DNA of 41,535 nucleotides from contig NZ_LZZM01000195.1 of assembly GCF_002006345.1 (NCBI RefSeq), positions 1 to 41,535 on the forward strand, given 5' to 3'. The stretch comes from Clostridium puniceum. Lineage in GTDB: Bacteria; Bacillota; Clostridia; Clostridiales; Clostridiaceae. Below, piece by piece: positions 8,511 to 17,256 of the stretch. The position numbers and the translations under genes are program-made. Within the stretch, counting starts at the first letter, position 1. Every line of letters begins with the position of its first letter. The notes below the pieces were generated by a model. The model did no database searches. It was not told the DNA's origin and saw only the letters and a list, made by a program, of their open reading frames with translations.

Positions 8511-9149
8511 TTAGTTCTCTCCAACAACTGAAACTTTTGCATTTTCATATTTTGGATTCTCAATTTCATCTAGCATTGCAATTGCATAATCTGCATAGCT
8601 TATATAGCTCTCACCTTTAGAATTTAATACTAAGATATCTTTTCTTGTTTTATAAGATCCTGTTCGCTTTCCATTTGGATCAAAAAATCCTGCTGGGCAA
8701 AGATAAGTCCATTGAATTCCAATAGTTTTTTCTAAATTCTCAAAGTTTTTTAACATTGCACTTGCGGTTGGCTTATAAGCTTCAGGAAAATCAGGTGTTT
8801 CTAAAAGCTTTACTGTTTTTGCTTCATCTACATATAAACTTGCTGCTCCTCCCACATAAAGTAATCTTGTATTTATGGCAACTTTAAATTCTTCAAATAA
8901 AGCTTTCCCAGCCTCTATGTGTAGGTTGCTTTTTTCTGGTGGCGCTCCAAATGCATTTACAACTACATCGAAAGCCTTAATATCATCTGCTTTTAATTCA
9001 AAGATATCTTTTTCTATTATTTTAACATTTTGATTTTCCACTTTTGTTGCATTCCTAACAATTGCTGTTACTTCATGTCCTCTTTCAACTGCTTCTTTTA
9101 ATATAAGGCTTCCTGCCTTTCCATTTGCTCCAATGATCCCTATTTTCAT
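8511..9149 (-). CDS. NAD(P)-binding oxidoreductase, NmrA/YwnB-like
   Basis: A 212-residue Rossmann-fold protein starting MKIGIIGANGKAGSLIL, with the GxxGxxG nucleotide-binding loop at residues 7-13. It matches the atypical short-chain dehydrogenase group that includes Bacillus YwnB, which sits next to an Rrf2 regulator (YwnA) there as well. The region LYVGGAASLYVD and the later CPAGFFDPNG are typical. No Tyr-x-x-x-Lys catalytic pair of classical short-chain dehydrogenases is obvious. AGGAGG precedes the ATG. It is divergent from the Rrf2 gene and probably controlled by it. The substrate is unknown; quinone or aldehyde stress roles are only guesses. Confidence 0.85.
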   Translation of the reverse strand: MKIGIIGANGKAGSLILKEAVERGHEVTAIVRNATKVENQNVKIIEKDIFELKADDIKAFDVVVNAFGAPPEKSNLHIEAGKALFEEFKVAINTRLLYVGGAASLYVDEAKTVKLLETPDFPEAYKPTASAMLKNFENLEKTIGIQWTYLCPAGFFDPNGKRTGSYKTRKDILVLNSKGESYISYADYAIAMLDEIENPKYENAKVSVVGEN

Positions 9150-9170
9150 TGTAATTCCTCCTAACTATTT

Positions 9171-9199
9171 TTACTTGTAACCACTTTTATTACTTGTAA
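9171..9199. promoter_or_regulatory. Two copies of TTACTTGTAA, candidate Rrf2 operator
   Basis: TTACTTGTAA occurs at 9171-9180 and 9190-9199, spaced 19 bases start to start (about two helical turns). A related TTACAA lies at 9209-9214. They fall on and just downstream of the oxidoreductase -10 box, a natural repressor position. Confidence 0.5.
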
Positions 9200-9201
9200 T
9201 A

Positions 9202-9230
9202 AGTATAGTTACAAATATATTGATTGTCAA
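9202..9230 (-). promoter_or_regulatory. Promoter of the oxidoreductase gene
   Basis: On the minus strand a perfect -35 TTGACA (9230-9225) and -10 TATACT (9207-9202) are separated by 17 bases. The -35 overlaps the -35 of the divergent Rrf2 promoter. Confidence 0.7.
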
Positions 9231-9251
9231 GTAAAATTTTTATGTTATAAT
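9224..9251 (+). promoter_or_regulatory. Promoter of the Rrf2 gene
   Basis: On the plus strand TTGTCA (9224-9229) and TATAAT (9246-9251) are 16 bases apart. It shares bases with the divergent promoter, so only one can be occupied at a time. Confidence 0.7.
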
Positions 9252-9314
9252 ACATTTATAATTATTTAAAAAAATACATTAATGATAAACATGTTTAAAG
9301 GAAGGTGACCTAAT

Positions 9315-9761
9315 ATGTCCATTAGCAGCCGATTTTCCGTTGGAATTCATATTTTAACTCTTCTTGGCACCGATATAAGTGTAGTAAAATCATCAGAATT
9401 AATTGCTGGAAGTGTTAATACTAATCCAGTCGTGATAAGAAAAATTATGGGAATGCTAAAAGCTGCTGGATTGGTTAAAGTAAGACCTGGTATTGCAGGA
9501 GCTGAACTAACAAAAAATCTTTCAGAAATTACATTACTAGATGTTTATAAAGCAGTAAATGTTGTACAAGAAAAAGAATTGTTTAGTGTTCATGAAAATC
9601 CAAATCCAGCTTGTCTAGTTGGGCGCAATATTCAAAGCACAATAATTCCAGTCTTTTCAAAAGCTCAACAAGCATTAGAGAAAGAACTTGAAAATATAAC
9701 ACTAAAAGATATCATAACAGATATAAAAGAAAAAAATGAATTACAAAACAATAAATCTTAA
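9315..9761 (+). CDS. Rrf2 family transcriptional regulator, YwnA-like
   Basis: A 148-residue winged-helix protein with the Rrf2 opening SISSRFSVGIHILTLL and a recognition region VVIRKIMGMLKAAGLVKVRPG. Only one cysteine (C100, in NPACLVG) is present, so it cannot ligate an Fe-S cluster with three cysteines as IscR does; a single-thiol or non-redox signal is more likely. AAGGAAGGTGACC precedes the ATG. It is divergent from an NAD(P)-binding oxidoreductase, the same pairing as ywnA-ywnB in Bacillus, and likely represses both genes. Confidence 0.9.
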   Translation: MSISSRFSVGIHILTLLGTDISVVKSSELIAGSVNTNPVVIRKIMGMLKAAGLVKVRPGIAGAELTKNLSEITLLDVYKAVNVVQEKELFSVHENPNPACLVGRNIQSTIIPVFSKAQQALEKELENITLKDIITDIKEKNELQNNKS

Positions 9762-9769
9762 ACTTAATA

Positions 9770-9799
9770 AAAAATGCAGTCAATAATCTGCATTTTTTC
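9770..9799 (+). terminator. Rho-independent terminator after the Rrf2 gene
   Basis: AATGCAG (9773-9779) pairs with CTGCATT (9788-9794) and T residues follow. Confidence 0.85.
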
Positions 9800-9828
9800 T
9801 ATACTCCAACTTGCTATTATATTATTTC

Positions 9829-9854
9829 ATAGTTAAGAGAATTCTCTTAACTAT
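9829..9854. repeat. 26-bp perfect palindrome
   Basis: ATAGTTAAGAGAA (9829-9841) is followed at once by its exact inverse TTCTCTTAACTAT (9842-9854). It lies between two good terminators and has no T-run of its own, so its role is not clear. Confidence 0.55.
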
Positions 9855-9859
9855 TAGTG

Positions 9860-9912
9860 AAAAAAGAGTATCGCGAAATGATTAAAATTTAATCATTTCG
9901 CGATACTCCTTT
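9860..9912. terminator. Long-stem bidirectional terminator after the CcpA-like gene
   Basis: A 21-bp perfect stem (9866-9886 with 9888-9908) is flanked by an A-run on the left and CTTTTATT on the right. It should end the minus-strand regulator transcript through TTTTTT and can act in both directions. Confidence 0.85.
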
Positions 9913-9920
9913 TATTAAAC

Positions 9921-10919
9921 TTATATTGTACTTTCTCTTTCAACTAATTCATGTTCTAAAACATAATGTGGTTCTTCTATTTCCTTTTTATTCAAAAGTT
10001 TAATAAGCATTCTCATTGCAACTGAACCCATGTCATAAGTTGGTTGAGAGATTGTTGTAATCTTAGGATAGAATATTGATGCAGCATAGTTATCATTAAA
10101 TCCTATAACGCTTACATCTTTTGGAATTTTAATTTTATTATCTCTTAAAGCATTTATTGCACCCATTGCAATTTCATCAGATGCACATACTACACCTTTA
10201 AATTTCTTCTTTTCCTTTAAGAACTTTTGTATTCCTTCATATCCACTCTTAACCTTCATTGAACCAAAATAAATTAAATCTGGATTTATTTCTATTCCAG
10301 CTTCATTCATAGCATTTTCGTATCCAACATATCGGTCTCCCCAAGCATTCTTATTATCTTTCTCAGTTCCTATGAAAGCAATTTCTCTTATTCCTTTTTC
10401 AATTAATAATTTTGTGCTATCATAACAAGCTTTAACATTATCAATAGTTACACTTGGTAATGCTCCGTCTTTATCTTTTGTTTCAACTAATACGGTTTTT
10501 AAATCTAATTCATTGATTAGCTCTAAAATTTCTTCGTTTAGAGAACTACTCATATAGATTACACCATCAACCATTTTTTCTCTAAGTACTCTTAAATATT
10601 CTTTTTCTTTTTCAATATCAAGGTCTGAATTACATAATATTATATTGTAATCGTATATATTTGAAACATCTTCAGCGCCTCTCACGATTTCTGGATAAAA
10701 TTGATTAGATATGTCTGGGAGTAAAATTCCTATTGTTTTTGTTTTTTGAGTTTTTAAACTTCTTGCGACTATGTTTGGTCTGTATCCAAGCTTCTTTATT
10801 GCATCTACAACTTTTTTCTTAGTGTCTTCATTTACTACATCAATATCATTTAAAACTCTAGAAACGGTTGCAATTGATACCCCAGCTTCTTTTGCAACAT
10901 CCTTAATAGAAGTAGCCAT
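9921..10919 (-). CDS. ccpA: LacI family regulator, CcpA/RegA-like
   Basis: A 332-residue regulator with a LacI helix-turn-helix at residues 4-24 (TSIKDVAKEAGVSIATVSRV), a hinge near 50-60 (RPNIVARSLKTQKT), and a periplasmic-binding-like core. Length and domain order equal CcpA, the Gram-positive carbon catabolite repressor that binds cre sites with HPr-Ser46-P. The clostridial homologue was called RegA. It stands alone with no sugar operon beside it, which supports a global rather than local role. A perfect GGAGG precedes the ATG. A local sugar repressor is the alternative. Confidence 0.75.
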   Translation of the reverse strand: MATSIKDVAKEAGVSIATVSRVLNDIDVVNEDTKKKVVDAIKKLGYRPNIVARSLKTQKTKTIGILLPDISNQFYPEIVRGAEDVSNIYDYNIILCNSDLDIEKEKEYLRVLREKMVDGVIYMSSSLNEEILELINELDLKTVLVETKDKDGALPSVTIDNVKACYDSTKLLIEKGIREIAFIGTEKDNKNAWGDRYVGYENAMNEAGIEINPDLIYFGSMKVKSGYEGIQKFLKEKKKFKGVVCASDEIAMGAINALRDNKIKIPKDVSVIGFNDNYAASIFYPKITTISQPTYDMGSVAMRMLIKLLNKKEIEEPHYVLEHELVERESTI

Positions 10920-10954
10920 CCTTATTCCTCCTTTGAATTTTTCTAGATAACTTC

Positions 10955-10984
10955 ATTATACTAATATAATACCTCATAAATCAA
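10955..10984 (-). promoter_or_regulatory. Promoter of the CcpA-like gene
   Basis: On the minus strand TTGATT (10984-10979) and TATAAT (10960-10955) are 18 bases apart, about 30 bases before the ribosome binding site. Confidence 0.6.
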
Positions 10985-11117
10985 CAGAACTTACAATAAT
11001 TTATTATTTTACTATAAGTTTTGTCAATAATTATAGTTTTTAATCTTAAATTTTTAAATTTATAAAATACCTTAGTTTATATTAGTATAACAAATTATAT
11101 TTAGATTATAAAATAAT

Positions 11118-11158
11118 ATGACTAGGAACGTTAAGGGCATCCTTTAATTCCTAGTCAT
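11118..11158 (-). terminator. Terminator after ileS
   Basis: ATGACTAGGAA (11118-11128) pairs with TTCCTAGTCAT (11148-11158), with inner TTAA/GG pairing. On the minus strand the tail is ATTATTTTAT, a weak T-run, so termination is probable rather than certain. Confidence 0.6.
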
Positions 11159-11164
11159 TAATTA

Positions 11165-14100
11165 TCATCTTATAACTTCAACTGTCATATTTAATGTTTC
11201 ACCATTTATAACTGTTTCTGAATAATCAGCTTCTCCATTATAAATAACTTCACAAGTTAAAGTTTCCTTCTTGATTGTTTCTTCAAACTTCTTAATAACA
11301 TCTAATAACATATCATTATTTGCAACATAAAGTTTTATTTTATCTGCAACTTCAAAGCCCTTATCTTTTCTCATATTTTGAATCTTTGAAATAGTTTCTC
11401 TTACATGACCTTCTTCTTGAAGTTCTGGTGTGATAGTTGTATCTAGTACTACTCCTAATTCACCTTCTCCTGCAAATGCATATCCTTCTAATCCTTGCAT
11501 TGTAACTAAAAGATTTTCATTTGTAAGAATTATTTCTGTTCCATTAACATTGATAGTTTCACTTCCACCATTTTGTATTTTTTGAGCTAATTCCATTTGA
11601 TCTCTTTCTGAAATTGCATTTTTAATTTGTGGAATTAATTTACCGTACATCTTACCTATAACAGGAAGGTTTGGTTTTATTTCAAAGTTAACATATTTAG
11701 ATAGATCAGCTCCGAGTTCAACCATCTTAATATTCAATTCTTCTTTTACAATATCTCCATAATATTCTGGAAGTGATTTTGTTGAAATAAGCATTTCTGA
11801 AAGCGGCTGTCTATTCTTAACATTAGCAGCATTTCTAGCACTTCTTCCAAGATTAACAAGTGTATAAGCCAAATCCATTTCTTCTTCTAAATTTTTGTTT
11901 ATAGCTGCTTTATCAACTTCTGGCCATGTGCATAAGTGAATGCTTTCTGGAGCATTCTTATCAAGATTTATAACTAAATTCTGATAAATTTCTTCAGTCA
12001 TAAATGGTACAAATGGTGATGCTATTTTAACTAAATTATTTAAGACTTTATATAATGTTACATAAGCACCAATCTTATCATCTGTTAATTCTTGTGACCA
12101 ATATCTAGCTCTATTTCTTCTTACATACCAGTTTGATAATTCATCTGTGAAATCTTCAATAGCTAAAGCCGCTTGAGTAATTTTATAAGTATTTAACCCT
12201 TCATCAACTGTTTCAATTAATGTATTTAATTTAGATATAATCCACTTATCCATTACATTATCTGAAACAAAGCCTGCATAATCAGCTGGATTAAATTTAT
12301 CTATTTCAGCATATAGAACATAGAATGAATATACATTCCATAATGTTCCCAAGAATTTTCTTTGAGTTTCTGCAACATCATCTATCGAGAATCTTGTTGG
12401 TAACCATGGAGCACTTGCAGTATAGAAATGCCATCTTGTAGCATCTGCTCCTTGATTGTTCAATACTTCAAATGGATCGACAACATTTCCTTTAGATTTA
12501 GACATCTTAAGTCCCTTTTTATCTAATACGTGGCCTAATACTATACAGTTTTCAAATGGATTTGTATCAAATAAGCATGTTGATAAAGCCATTAATGTAT
12601 AGAACCATCCTCTTGTCTGATCCACAGCTTCTGATATAAATTGAGCTGGAAAATTCTTTTCAAATTTTTCTTTGTTTTCAAATGGATAGTGCCATTGTGC
12701 AAAAGGCATTGATCCTGAATCAAACCAACAGTCAATTACTTCATTAGTTCTAGTCATTTCCTTACCACATTCAGAACATTTTATCTTGATTCCATCAACA
12801 TATGGTTTGTGTAATTCAATTCCCTTACAATCTGTAGTTGCTTTTTCTTCTAATTCGGCTCTGCTTCCGATACATTCTCTATGACCACATTCACATTGCC
12901 ATATTGGAAGTGGTGTTCCCCAATATCTATCTCTCGAAATACCCCAATCAATGACATTTTCAAGGAACTTACCAAATCTTCCTGTTCTAGTGTTATCAGG
13001 ATACCAGTTTACTTTATTATTATTTTCAAGTAATTTATCTCTCATTTGAGTCATTGCAACAAACCAGCTATCTTTGGGATAGTATAATAGTGGTGTATCA
13101 CATCTCCAACAATGAGGGTATGAGTGAAGATGTTTGTGTTTATTAAATAATTTATTATTTTCTTCTAAGTAATCGCAGATGCTTTCATCACACTTCTTAA
13201 CAAATTTCCCCGCCCATGGAGTTACCTCTGGAACGAAGTTACCACTTGCATCTACTAAATTTACAAATGTAATACCATTTTGCTTTGCAACAAAACTATC
13301 ATCTTCGCCATAAGCTGGTGCAATATGTACTATCCCAGTACCATCTGAAAGTGTTACATAATCTCCATGAATTACTACAAATGCTTTTCCTTCAACCTTA
13401 GCAAAAGGTAACAATTGTTCATATTCAGTACCTAGTAATTCTTCACCTTTATATTCTCTGATTATTTCATGTTCTTTATCTCCAAGAACTGTTCCTATTA
13501 AGTCCTTAGCTAATACATAAACCTCATCACCAACTTTAACATCAGCATATGTGTAAGCTTTATTTATACATAATGCTAAGTTAGATGGTAATGTCCAAGG
13601 AGTTGTTGTCCAAGCAAGAATATACTTGTTTTCATCTGATTTAACTTTAAACTTAGCTGTTGCAGTTAAATCTTTAACATCCTTATATCCTTGAGCAACT
13701 TCATGAGATGATAAAGCAGTTCCGCATCTTGGACAATAAGGCATTACCTTATGACCTTTATATAGCAAACCTTTATCCCATAATTTCTTTAATGCCCACC
13801 ATTCTGATTCTATATAATCATCATGATAAGTTACATATGGATCTTCCATGTCAACCCAATATCCTATTTGATGAGACATTTCTTCCCATAAACTCACATA
13901 TGAAAACACACTGTCTTTACATTCTTTAATAAACTTTTCTACACCAAAATCTTCAATTTGTTCTTTTCCAGAAATACCAAGTTTCTTTTCGATTTCTAAT
14001 TCAACTGGAAGACCATGAGTATCCCATCCAGCTTTTCTTATAACCTTATATCCCTTCATAACTTTGTATCTTGGGATTATATCCTTCATTACTCTTGTTA

Positions 14101-14278
14101 AAATATGACCAACGTGAGGTTTTCCATTTGCTGTTGGTGGTCCATCATAGAAAGTAAAACACTCCCCATCTTGATTTAAATCAAAATTCTTCTTTATAAT
14201 GTCTTTTTCATTCCAAAGCTTTGCAATATCTTTTTCCATATTTACAGTGCCTTTTGACGAATCTACTTTATTATACAT
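11165..14278 (-). CDS. ileS: Isoleucine--tRNA ligase
   Basis: This cytoplasmic class I synthetase charges tRNA-Ile and edits valine. At 1037 residues it is of the longer IleS type. HVGH lies at residues 55-58, in [12 protein letters not shown], and KMSKS at 591-595. The editing domain lies between them ([10 protein letters not shown] at 224-233 and [16 protein letters not shown] at 312-327). Cysteine pairs at 182/185 and 501/504 could bind zinc. The start ATG is preceded by AAAGGGG. A T-box leader with an ATC specifier lies upstream, giving induction by uncharged tRNA-Ile. Confidence 0.97.
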   Translation of the reverse strand: MYNKVDSSKGTVNMEKDIAKLWNEKDIIKKNFDLNQDGECFTFYDGPPTANGKPHVGHILTRVMKDIIPRYKVMKGYKVIRKAGWDTHGLPVELEIEKKLGISGKEQIEDFGVEKFIKECKDSVFSYVSLWEEMSHQIGYWVDMEDPYVTYHDDYIESEWWALKKLWDKGLLYKGHKVMPYCPRCGTALSSHEVAQGYKDVKDLTATAKFKVKSDENKYILAWTTTPWTLPSNLALCINKAYTYADVKVGDEVYVLAKDLIGTVLGDKEHEIIREYKGEELLGTEYEQLLPFAKVEGKAFVVIHGDYVTLSDGTGIVHIAPAYGEDDSFVAKQNGITFVNLVDASGNFVPEVTPWAGKFVKKCDESICDYLEENNKLFNKHKHLHSYPHCWRCDTPLLYYPKDSWFVAMTQMRDKLLENNNKVNWYPDNTRTGRFGKFLENVIDWGISRDRYWGTPLPIWQCECGHRECIGSRAELEEKATTDCKGIELHKPYVDGIKIKCSECGKEMTRTNEVIDCWFDSGSMPFAQWHYPFENKEKFEKNFPAQFISEAVDQTRGWFYTLMALSTCLFDTNPFENCIVLGHVLDKKGLKMSKSKGNVVDPFEVLNNQGADATRWHFYTASAPWLPTRFSIDDVAETQRKFLGTLWNVYSFYVLYAEIDKFNPADYAGFVSDNVMDKWIISKLNTLIETVDEGLNTYKITQAALAIEDFTDELSNWYVRRNRARYWSQELTDDKIGAYVTLYKVLNNLVKIASPFVPFMTEEIYQNLVINLDKNAPESIHLCTWPEVDKAAINKNLEEEMDLAYTLVNLGRSARNAANVKNRQPLSEMLISTKSLPEYYGDIVKEELNIKMVELGADLSKYVNFEIKPNLPVIGKMYGKLIPQIKNAISERDQMELAQKIQNGGSETINVNGTEIILTNENLLVTMQGLEGYAFAGEGELGVVLDTTITPELQEEGHVRETISKIQNMRKDKGFEVADKIKLYVANNDMLLDVIKKFEETIKKETLTCEVIYNGEADYSETVINGETLNMTVEVIR

Positions 14279-14491
14279 TTAATTTTCCCCTTTCATTTTC
14301 AGTTAAAAGTTAACAATTACCCATGAACAGTTAGGATAAAATTATGTTCCAATTTTTAATACAAGTTTTTCTCGTTAAATTATCTTTAATATCACTAGAT
14401 AAATCGTTTGTTCATAGTTAATTTTATTATTTTTAATTTTATATTTTATCAGCCCTTGGACTGCAAAAATTCTCTAAATCTATTTTTATAC

Positions 14492-14760
14492 AAAAAAAGA
14501 CTCCATCCTACAGGACGAAGTTGAATTCGCAAACCACCTAAGGTTAACATTTAAATAAAAAATCAAATGCTATATTTCAAGTACATACATACTCTATCCT
14601 TTAACGCAGGCTCTTACGTGATGACTTATTTAGCAAAGCTTTGCCTTTCAGTATCCAACTCCTAGGTGATTTTCCCTCAAATTTAATATAGCTTTCCACC
14701 ATACAGCTACTCTCTAAAATTAATTACCTAAGGTACTTTTCCTAATCATAGTCTTTTATT
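14492..14760 (-). promoter_or_regulatory. T-box riboswitch (Ile specifier) upstream of ileS
   Basis: On the minus strand the leader shows the AGAGAGTAGC stem I motif, an ATC specifier (14670-14668) in GGGAAAATCACC, and a T-box core AGGTGGTTTGCGAATT (14539-14524). A terminator follows, with stem ACTTCGTCC/GGATGGAGT (14521-14500) and seven T. The Ile codon in the specifier fits the downstream gene. The following 210 bases up to ileS show no other gene. Confidence 0.92.
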
Positions 14761-15106
14761 GTAATAATTATATATTAATGATTTTTAAAAGTCAATTAAT
14801 AGTGAAATATTCGTCATATAATTTCTGATTAATTTATAATAATAATATCTAAATTCCTTACATCTTATTATATAATATTTTCTAATTTTTAAGTAATATA
14901 TATCGAAATAATAAATCTACATCTAAAAACTTGTAATTATAATCATATTCAAATGATTTATATGTAGAAATATAATTGCAACATATATATTTAATTTTTT
15001 TAGTTGATGTATTACTTATTATACAATTAATATATATATTTACGTATAGCTAACTACAATGTTATACTATGGATATAATTCCAAAAAATAATTTAAGGAG
15101 TGAATA
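14761..15106. other. AT-rich divergent spacer
   Basis: This 346-base stretch between the ileS leader and the zinc-ribbon cluster contains only short AT-rich sequence. A TATACT at 15063-15068 and GATATAAT near 15073 could serve the plus-strand cluster, but no good -35 was found. No reading frame or hairpin of note was seen. Confidence 0.4.
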
Positions 15107-15406
15107 ATGATGTTTTGTAAAAATTGTGGACAAGAAATAAACGATAATGCTGATATGTGCATACACTGTGGGAGTGCTACTGGAAAAAATGGTTCTTCTT
15201 TAAATTCTGTAGACAATCCTTCTCATATACCAGGTGTAGCTGGATGTTGTTTTCCTATAGTTGGTATAATATTATACTTTGTATGGAAAGATAAAAAACC
15301 ATTAAGTGCTAAGTTAATAATCAAATGGACTTTAGCTGGTATTGCTCTTAATATAATTTTCACTATAATATACGTTCTTATAGCTGTTATGGCAAATGTT
15401 TATTAA
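15107..15406 (+). CDS. Zinc-ribbon membrane protein (copy A)
   Basis: A 99-residue protein with an N-terminal zinc ribbon (C4-x2-C7 and C18-x2-C21, in CKNCGQE and CIHCG), a polar linker to about residue 42, then two hydrophobic segments (about 45-58 and 70-97) separated by WKDKKPLSAK. The likely topology puts the zinc ribbon in the cytoplasm. AAGGAG lies six bases before the ATG. The stop overlaps the next gene, a DUF2085 protein, by 11 bases, so the two are probably translated together. It is one of three close paralogues in tandem. Function is unknown; a small regulatory or assembly factor in the membrane is one possibility. Confidence 0.85.
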   Translation: MMFCKNCGQEINDNADMCIHCGSATGKNGSSLNSVDNPSHIPGVAGCCFPIVGIILYFVWKDKKPLSAKLIIKWTLAGIALNIIFTIIYVLIAVMANVY

Positions 15407-15773
15407 TTATAAGACAATTTTAAAATACATATTTTTTTGTCATAGGATGCCAGAACGATCATTCTTTTTTAGAGGACGCCAATTACCAATATGTGCTAGA
15501 TGCACTGGAATTTTAATAGGTTATGTTATTGGAATATTGTATTTGATTTTTTATAATAAACTAGGTTATATATTCGAATTACTACTTATGGTACCTCTAC
15601 TAATTGATGGAATCGGTCAATATCGTGGATATTTTGTAAGCACTAATATTAGGAGATTAATTACTGGAATCTTAGGGGGAATATCTCTTATATGTCTATT
15701 AAGAATTATAATTGCACTATGGCTAAAAAGTCTACAATGGGCACAAGATTATATACTTAGTCTATTGCGCTAA
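15396..15773 (+). CDS. DUF2085 membrane protein (copy 1)
   Basis: A 125-residue protein with about three hydrophobic segments. Family-typical stretches are FFCHRMPERSFFF (residues 13-25), PICARCTGILIGY (31-43), PLLIDGIGQY (68-77) and STNIRRLITG (83-92). C15, H16, C33 and C36 could form a metal site at the membrane face. An aspartate inside the third hydrophobic segment is conserved in copy 2. The ATG at 15396 lies inside the end of the zinc-ribbon gene, an overlap of 11 bases. No biochemical function is known to me for this family. Confidence 0.82.
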   Translation: MFINYKTILKYIFFCHRMPERSFFFRGRQLPICARCTGILIGYVIGILYLIFYNKLGYIFELLLMVPLLIDGIGQYRGYFVSTNIRRLITGILGGISLICLLRIIIALWLKSLQWAQDYILSLLR

Positions 15774-15837
15774 TTATAATATTTAAATTAAAATATTATA
15801 ATTTAATACTAAAATATTACAGGAGTGATACATAATA

Positions 15838-16146
15838 ATGTTTTGTAAAAATTGTGGACAAGAAATAGATAATAATGCTGATGTGTGTATATATTGTGGT
15901 ATTGCTACTGGTAAAAGTGAATCTCCTTTTAACAAAAAAGATGTTCCTTCTCACTTACCAGGCCTAGCTGGCTGCTGCTTCCCATTGGTTGGTATAATAT
16001 TGTACTTCTTTTGGAAAGATGAAAAACCTAGGAGTGCTAGTTTAGTTATTAAATGGACTTTAGCTGGCATAGCCTTAAGTATTATTTTTTCTATTTTATA
16101 TGTTTTATTCATAGTTTTATTGGGAGTTTTAGCATCTTATTATTAA
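15838..16146 (+). CDS. Zinc-ribbon membrane protein (copy B)
   Basis: A 102-residue paralogue of copy A, nearly identical in the zinc ribbon (C3, C6, C17, C20) and in the core CCFPLVGIILYFFWKDEKP. The linker between ribbon and membrane (KSESPFNKKDVPSH) diverges most. AGGAGTG lies 12 bases before ATG. Unlike copies A and C, no DUF2085 gene follows; 306 bases of AT-rich spacer come next. It is either an unpaired member or the survivor of a lost pair. Confidence 0.85.
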   Translation: MFCKNCGQEIDNNADVCIYCGIATGKSESPFNKKDVPSHLPGLAGCCFPLVGIILYFFWKDEKPRSASLVIKWTLAGIALSIIFSILYVLFIVLLGVLASYY

Positions 16147-16452
16147 GTACTTAACTTATTATAATTTTATATTAAGCTAAACAAAGGTGATTATTATGTT
16201 TTTCAACATTTTAATCATCTTTTTAATTTAACATATGTTGCAATAATAATTTTTAAATAAAACCATATTAGCATATAAAACTAATTTCACCATATAAACT
16301 TAATTACAACAGATATACAATAATTTAAATTTTAAAGTTGGTTCATACATTTACATATTTACTCATAACTTCTATTGATGATATAATATTTCCATTAATT
16401 ATTAATAAAAAATCAGTTATTTGTTAATAAAAAATTTAAGGGGGATTTATTA
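16147..16452 (+). other. Spacer with an 11-codon hydrophobic mini-ORF
   Basis: At 16196-16231 a frame MFFNILIIFLI follows AAAGGTG with good spacing. It sits where a DUF2085 gene would be expected and its first residues resemble the MF-x-N start of copy 1, so it could be a remnant, but it is very short. TATAAT at 16382-16387 with TTACTC 17 bases before it may be a separate promoter for copy C. Confidence 0.3.
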
Positions 16453-16758
16453 ATGTTTTGTAAAAATTGTGGACAAGAAATAGACGATAATGCTGATGTA
16501 TGTATACACTGTGGGGTCGCTACTGGTAAAAGTAATTCTTCTGTAGGTGTAGACAATCCATCTCACTTAGCTGGAGTTGCATCATGCTGCTTCCCAATAG
16601 TAGGAATAATCTTATACTTTATGTGGAAAGATGAAAAACCTCAAAGTGCTAGCTTAATATGTAAATGGATGATAGGGGGAATTGTTGCTTGGATTGTATT
16701 CTACATATTAACATTTGCACTAGGTTTCCTTGGAAGTCTAGCATCTCTATCATATTAG
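16453..16758 (+). CDS. Zinc-ribbon membrane protein (copy C)
   Basis: A 101-residue third paralogue with the same C3/C6/C17/C20 ribbon and the core CCFPIVGIILYFMWKDEKP. Its second hydrophobic segment differs most from A and B. AAGGGGG lies nine bases before the ATG. The stop codon TAG is immediately followed by the ATG of the DUF2085 copy 2 gene, so the proteins are very likely made in step. Function is unknown. Confidence 0.85.
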   Translation: MFCKNCGQEIDDNADVCIHCGVATGKSNSSVGVDNPSHLAGVASCCFPIVGIILYFMWKDEKPQSASLICKWMIGGIVAWIVFYILTFALGFLGSLASLSY

Positions 16759-17127
16759 ATGTTTAATTACCAAAAGATTTTAAAATACATGTTCTTTTGT
16801 CACCAGTTACCAGAAAGATCTTTTTTCTTTAAAGGTCATCAATTTCCTATCTGTGCACGCTGTACTGGAATATTGATAGGTTATATTATTGGAATTATTT
16901 ATATACTTACATTTAGATATTTACATATCTTCTTAGAGTTACTATTAATGGTTCCTCTTTTAATTGATGGAACAGGACAATATCTTGGATACTTTAAAAG
17001 TACAAATGTTAGACGGTTAATCACTGGAATTTTAGCTGGCATATCAACTATATGTTTGTTTAGATTAGCATGCGTTTTAGGTTTGCAATCTGGACGTTGG
17101 TTTTATAATAATATAATAACTAAATAG
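16759..17127 (+). CDS. DUF2085 membrane protein (copy 2)
   Basis: A 122-residue paralogue of the protein at 15396-15773. It retains FFCHQLPERSFFF, PICARCTGILIGY, LELLLMVPLLIDG and STNVRRLITG, including the C-H and C-x2-C residues. Its ATG abuts the stop of zinc-ribbon copy C and it has no ribosome binding site of its own outside that coding sequence, indicating translational coupling. It is last in the cluster. Function is unknown. Confidence 0.82.
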   Translation: MFNYQKILKYMFFCHQLPERSFFFKGHQFPICARCTGILIGYIIGIIYILTFRYLHIFLELLLMVPLLIDGTGQYLGYFKSTNVRRLITGILAGISTICLFRLACVLGLQSGRWFYNNIITK

Positions 17128-17198
17128 TTATTATTTATATAACCTTAAGTGTTTAAAAATTATTATATGTTGATGTGTAGTAATTTCTTATAATAATA

Positions 17199-17255
17199 AA
17201 GCTATCCTCATAAATAGAAACTAAAATCAATTTCTATTTATAGGATAGCTTATTC
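17199..17255. terminator. Bidirectional terminator between DUF2085 and the histidine kinase
   Basis: AAGCTATCCTCATAAATAGA on the left pairs with its inverse at 17231-17251 (one unpaired C), with a loop of about 10 bases. It is followed by a T-rich stretch on the plus side and by an AT-rich tail on the minus side. It separates convergent genes. Confidence 0.75.
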
Positions 17256-17256
17256 T

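Noticed and set aside
15107..17127. Repeated DNA as a possible CRISPR or mobile array
   Set aside because: The repeats are whole coding genes that diverge in linkers and membrane segments, so this is gene duplication.
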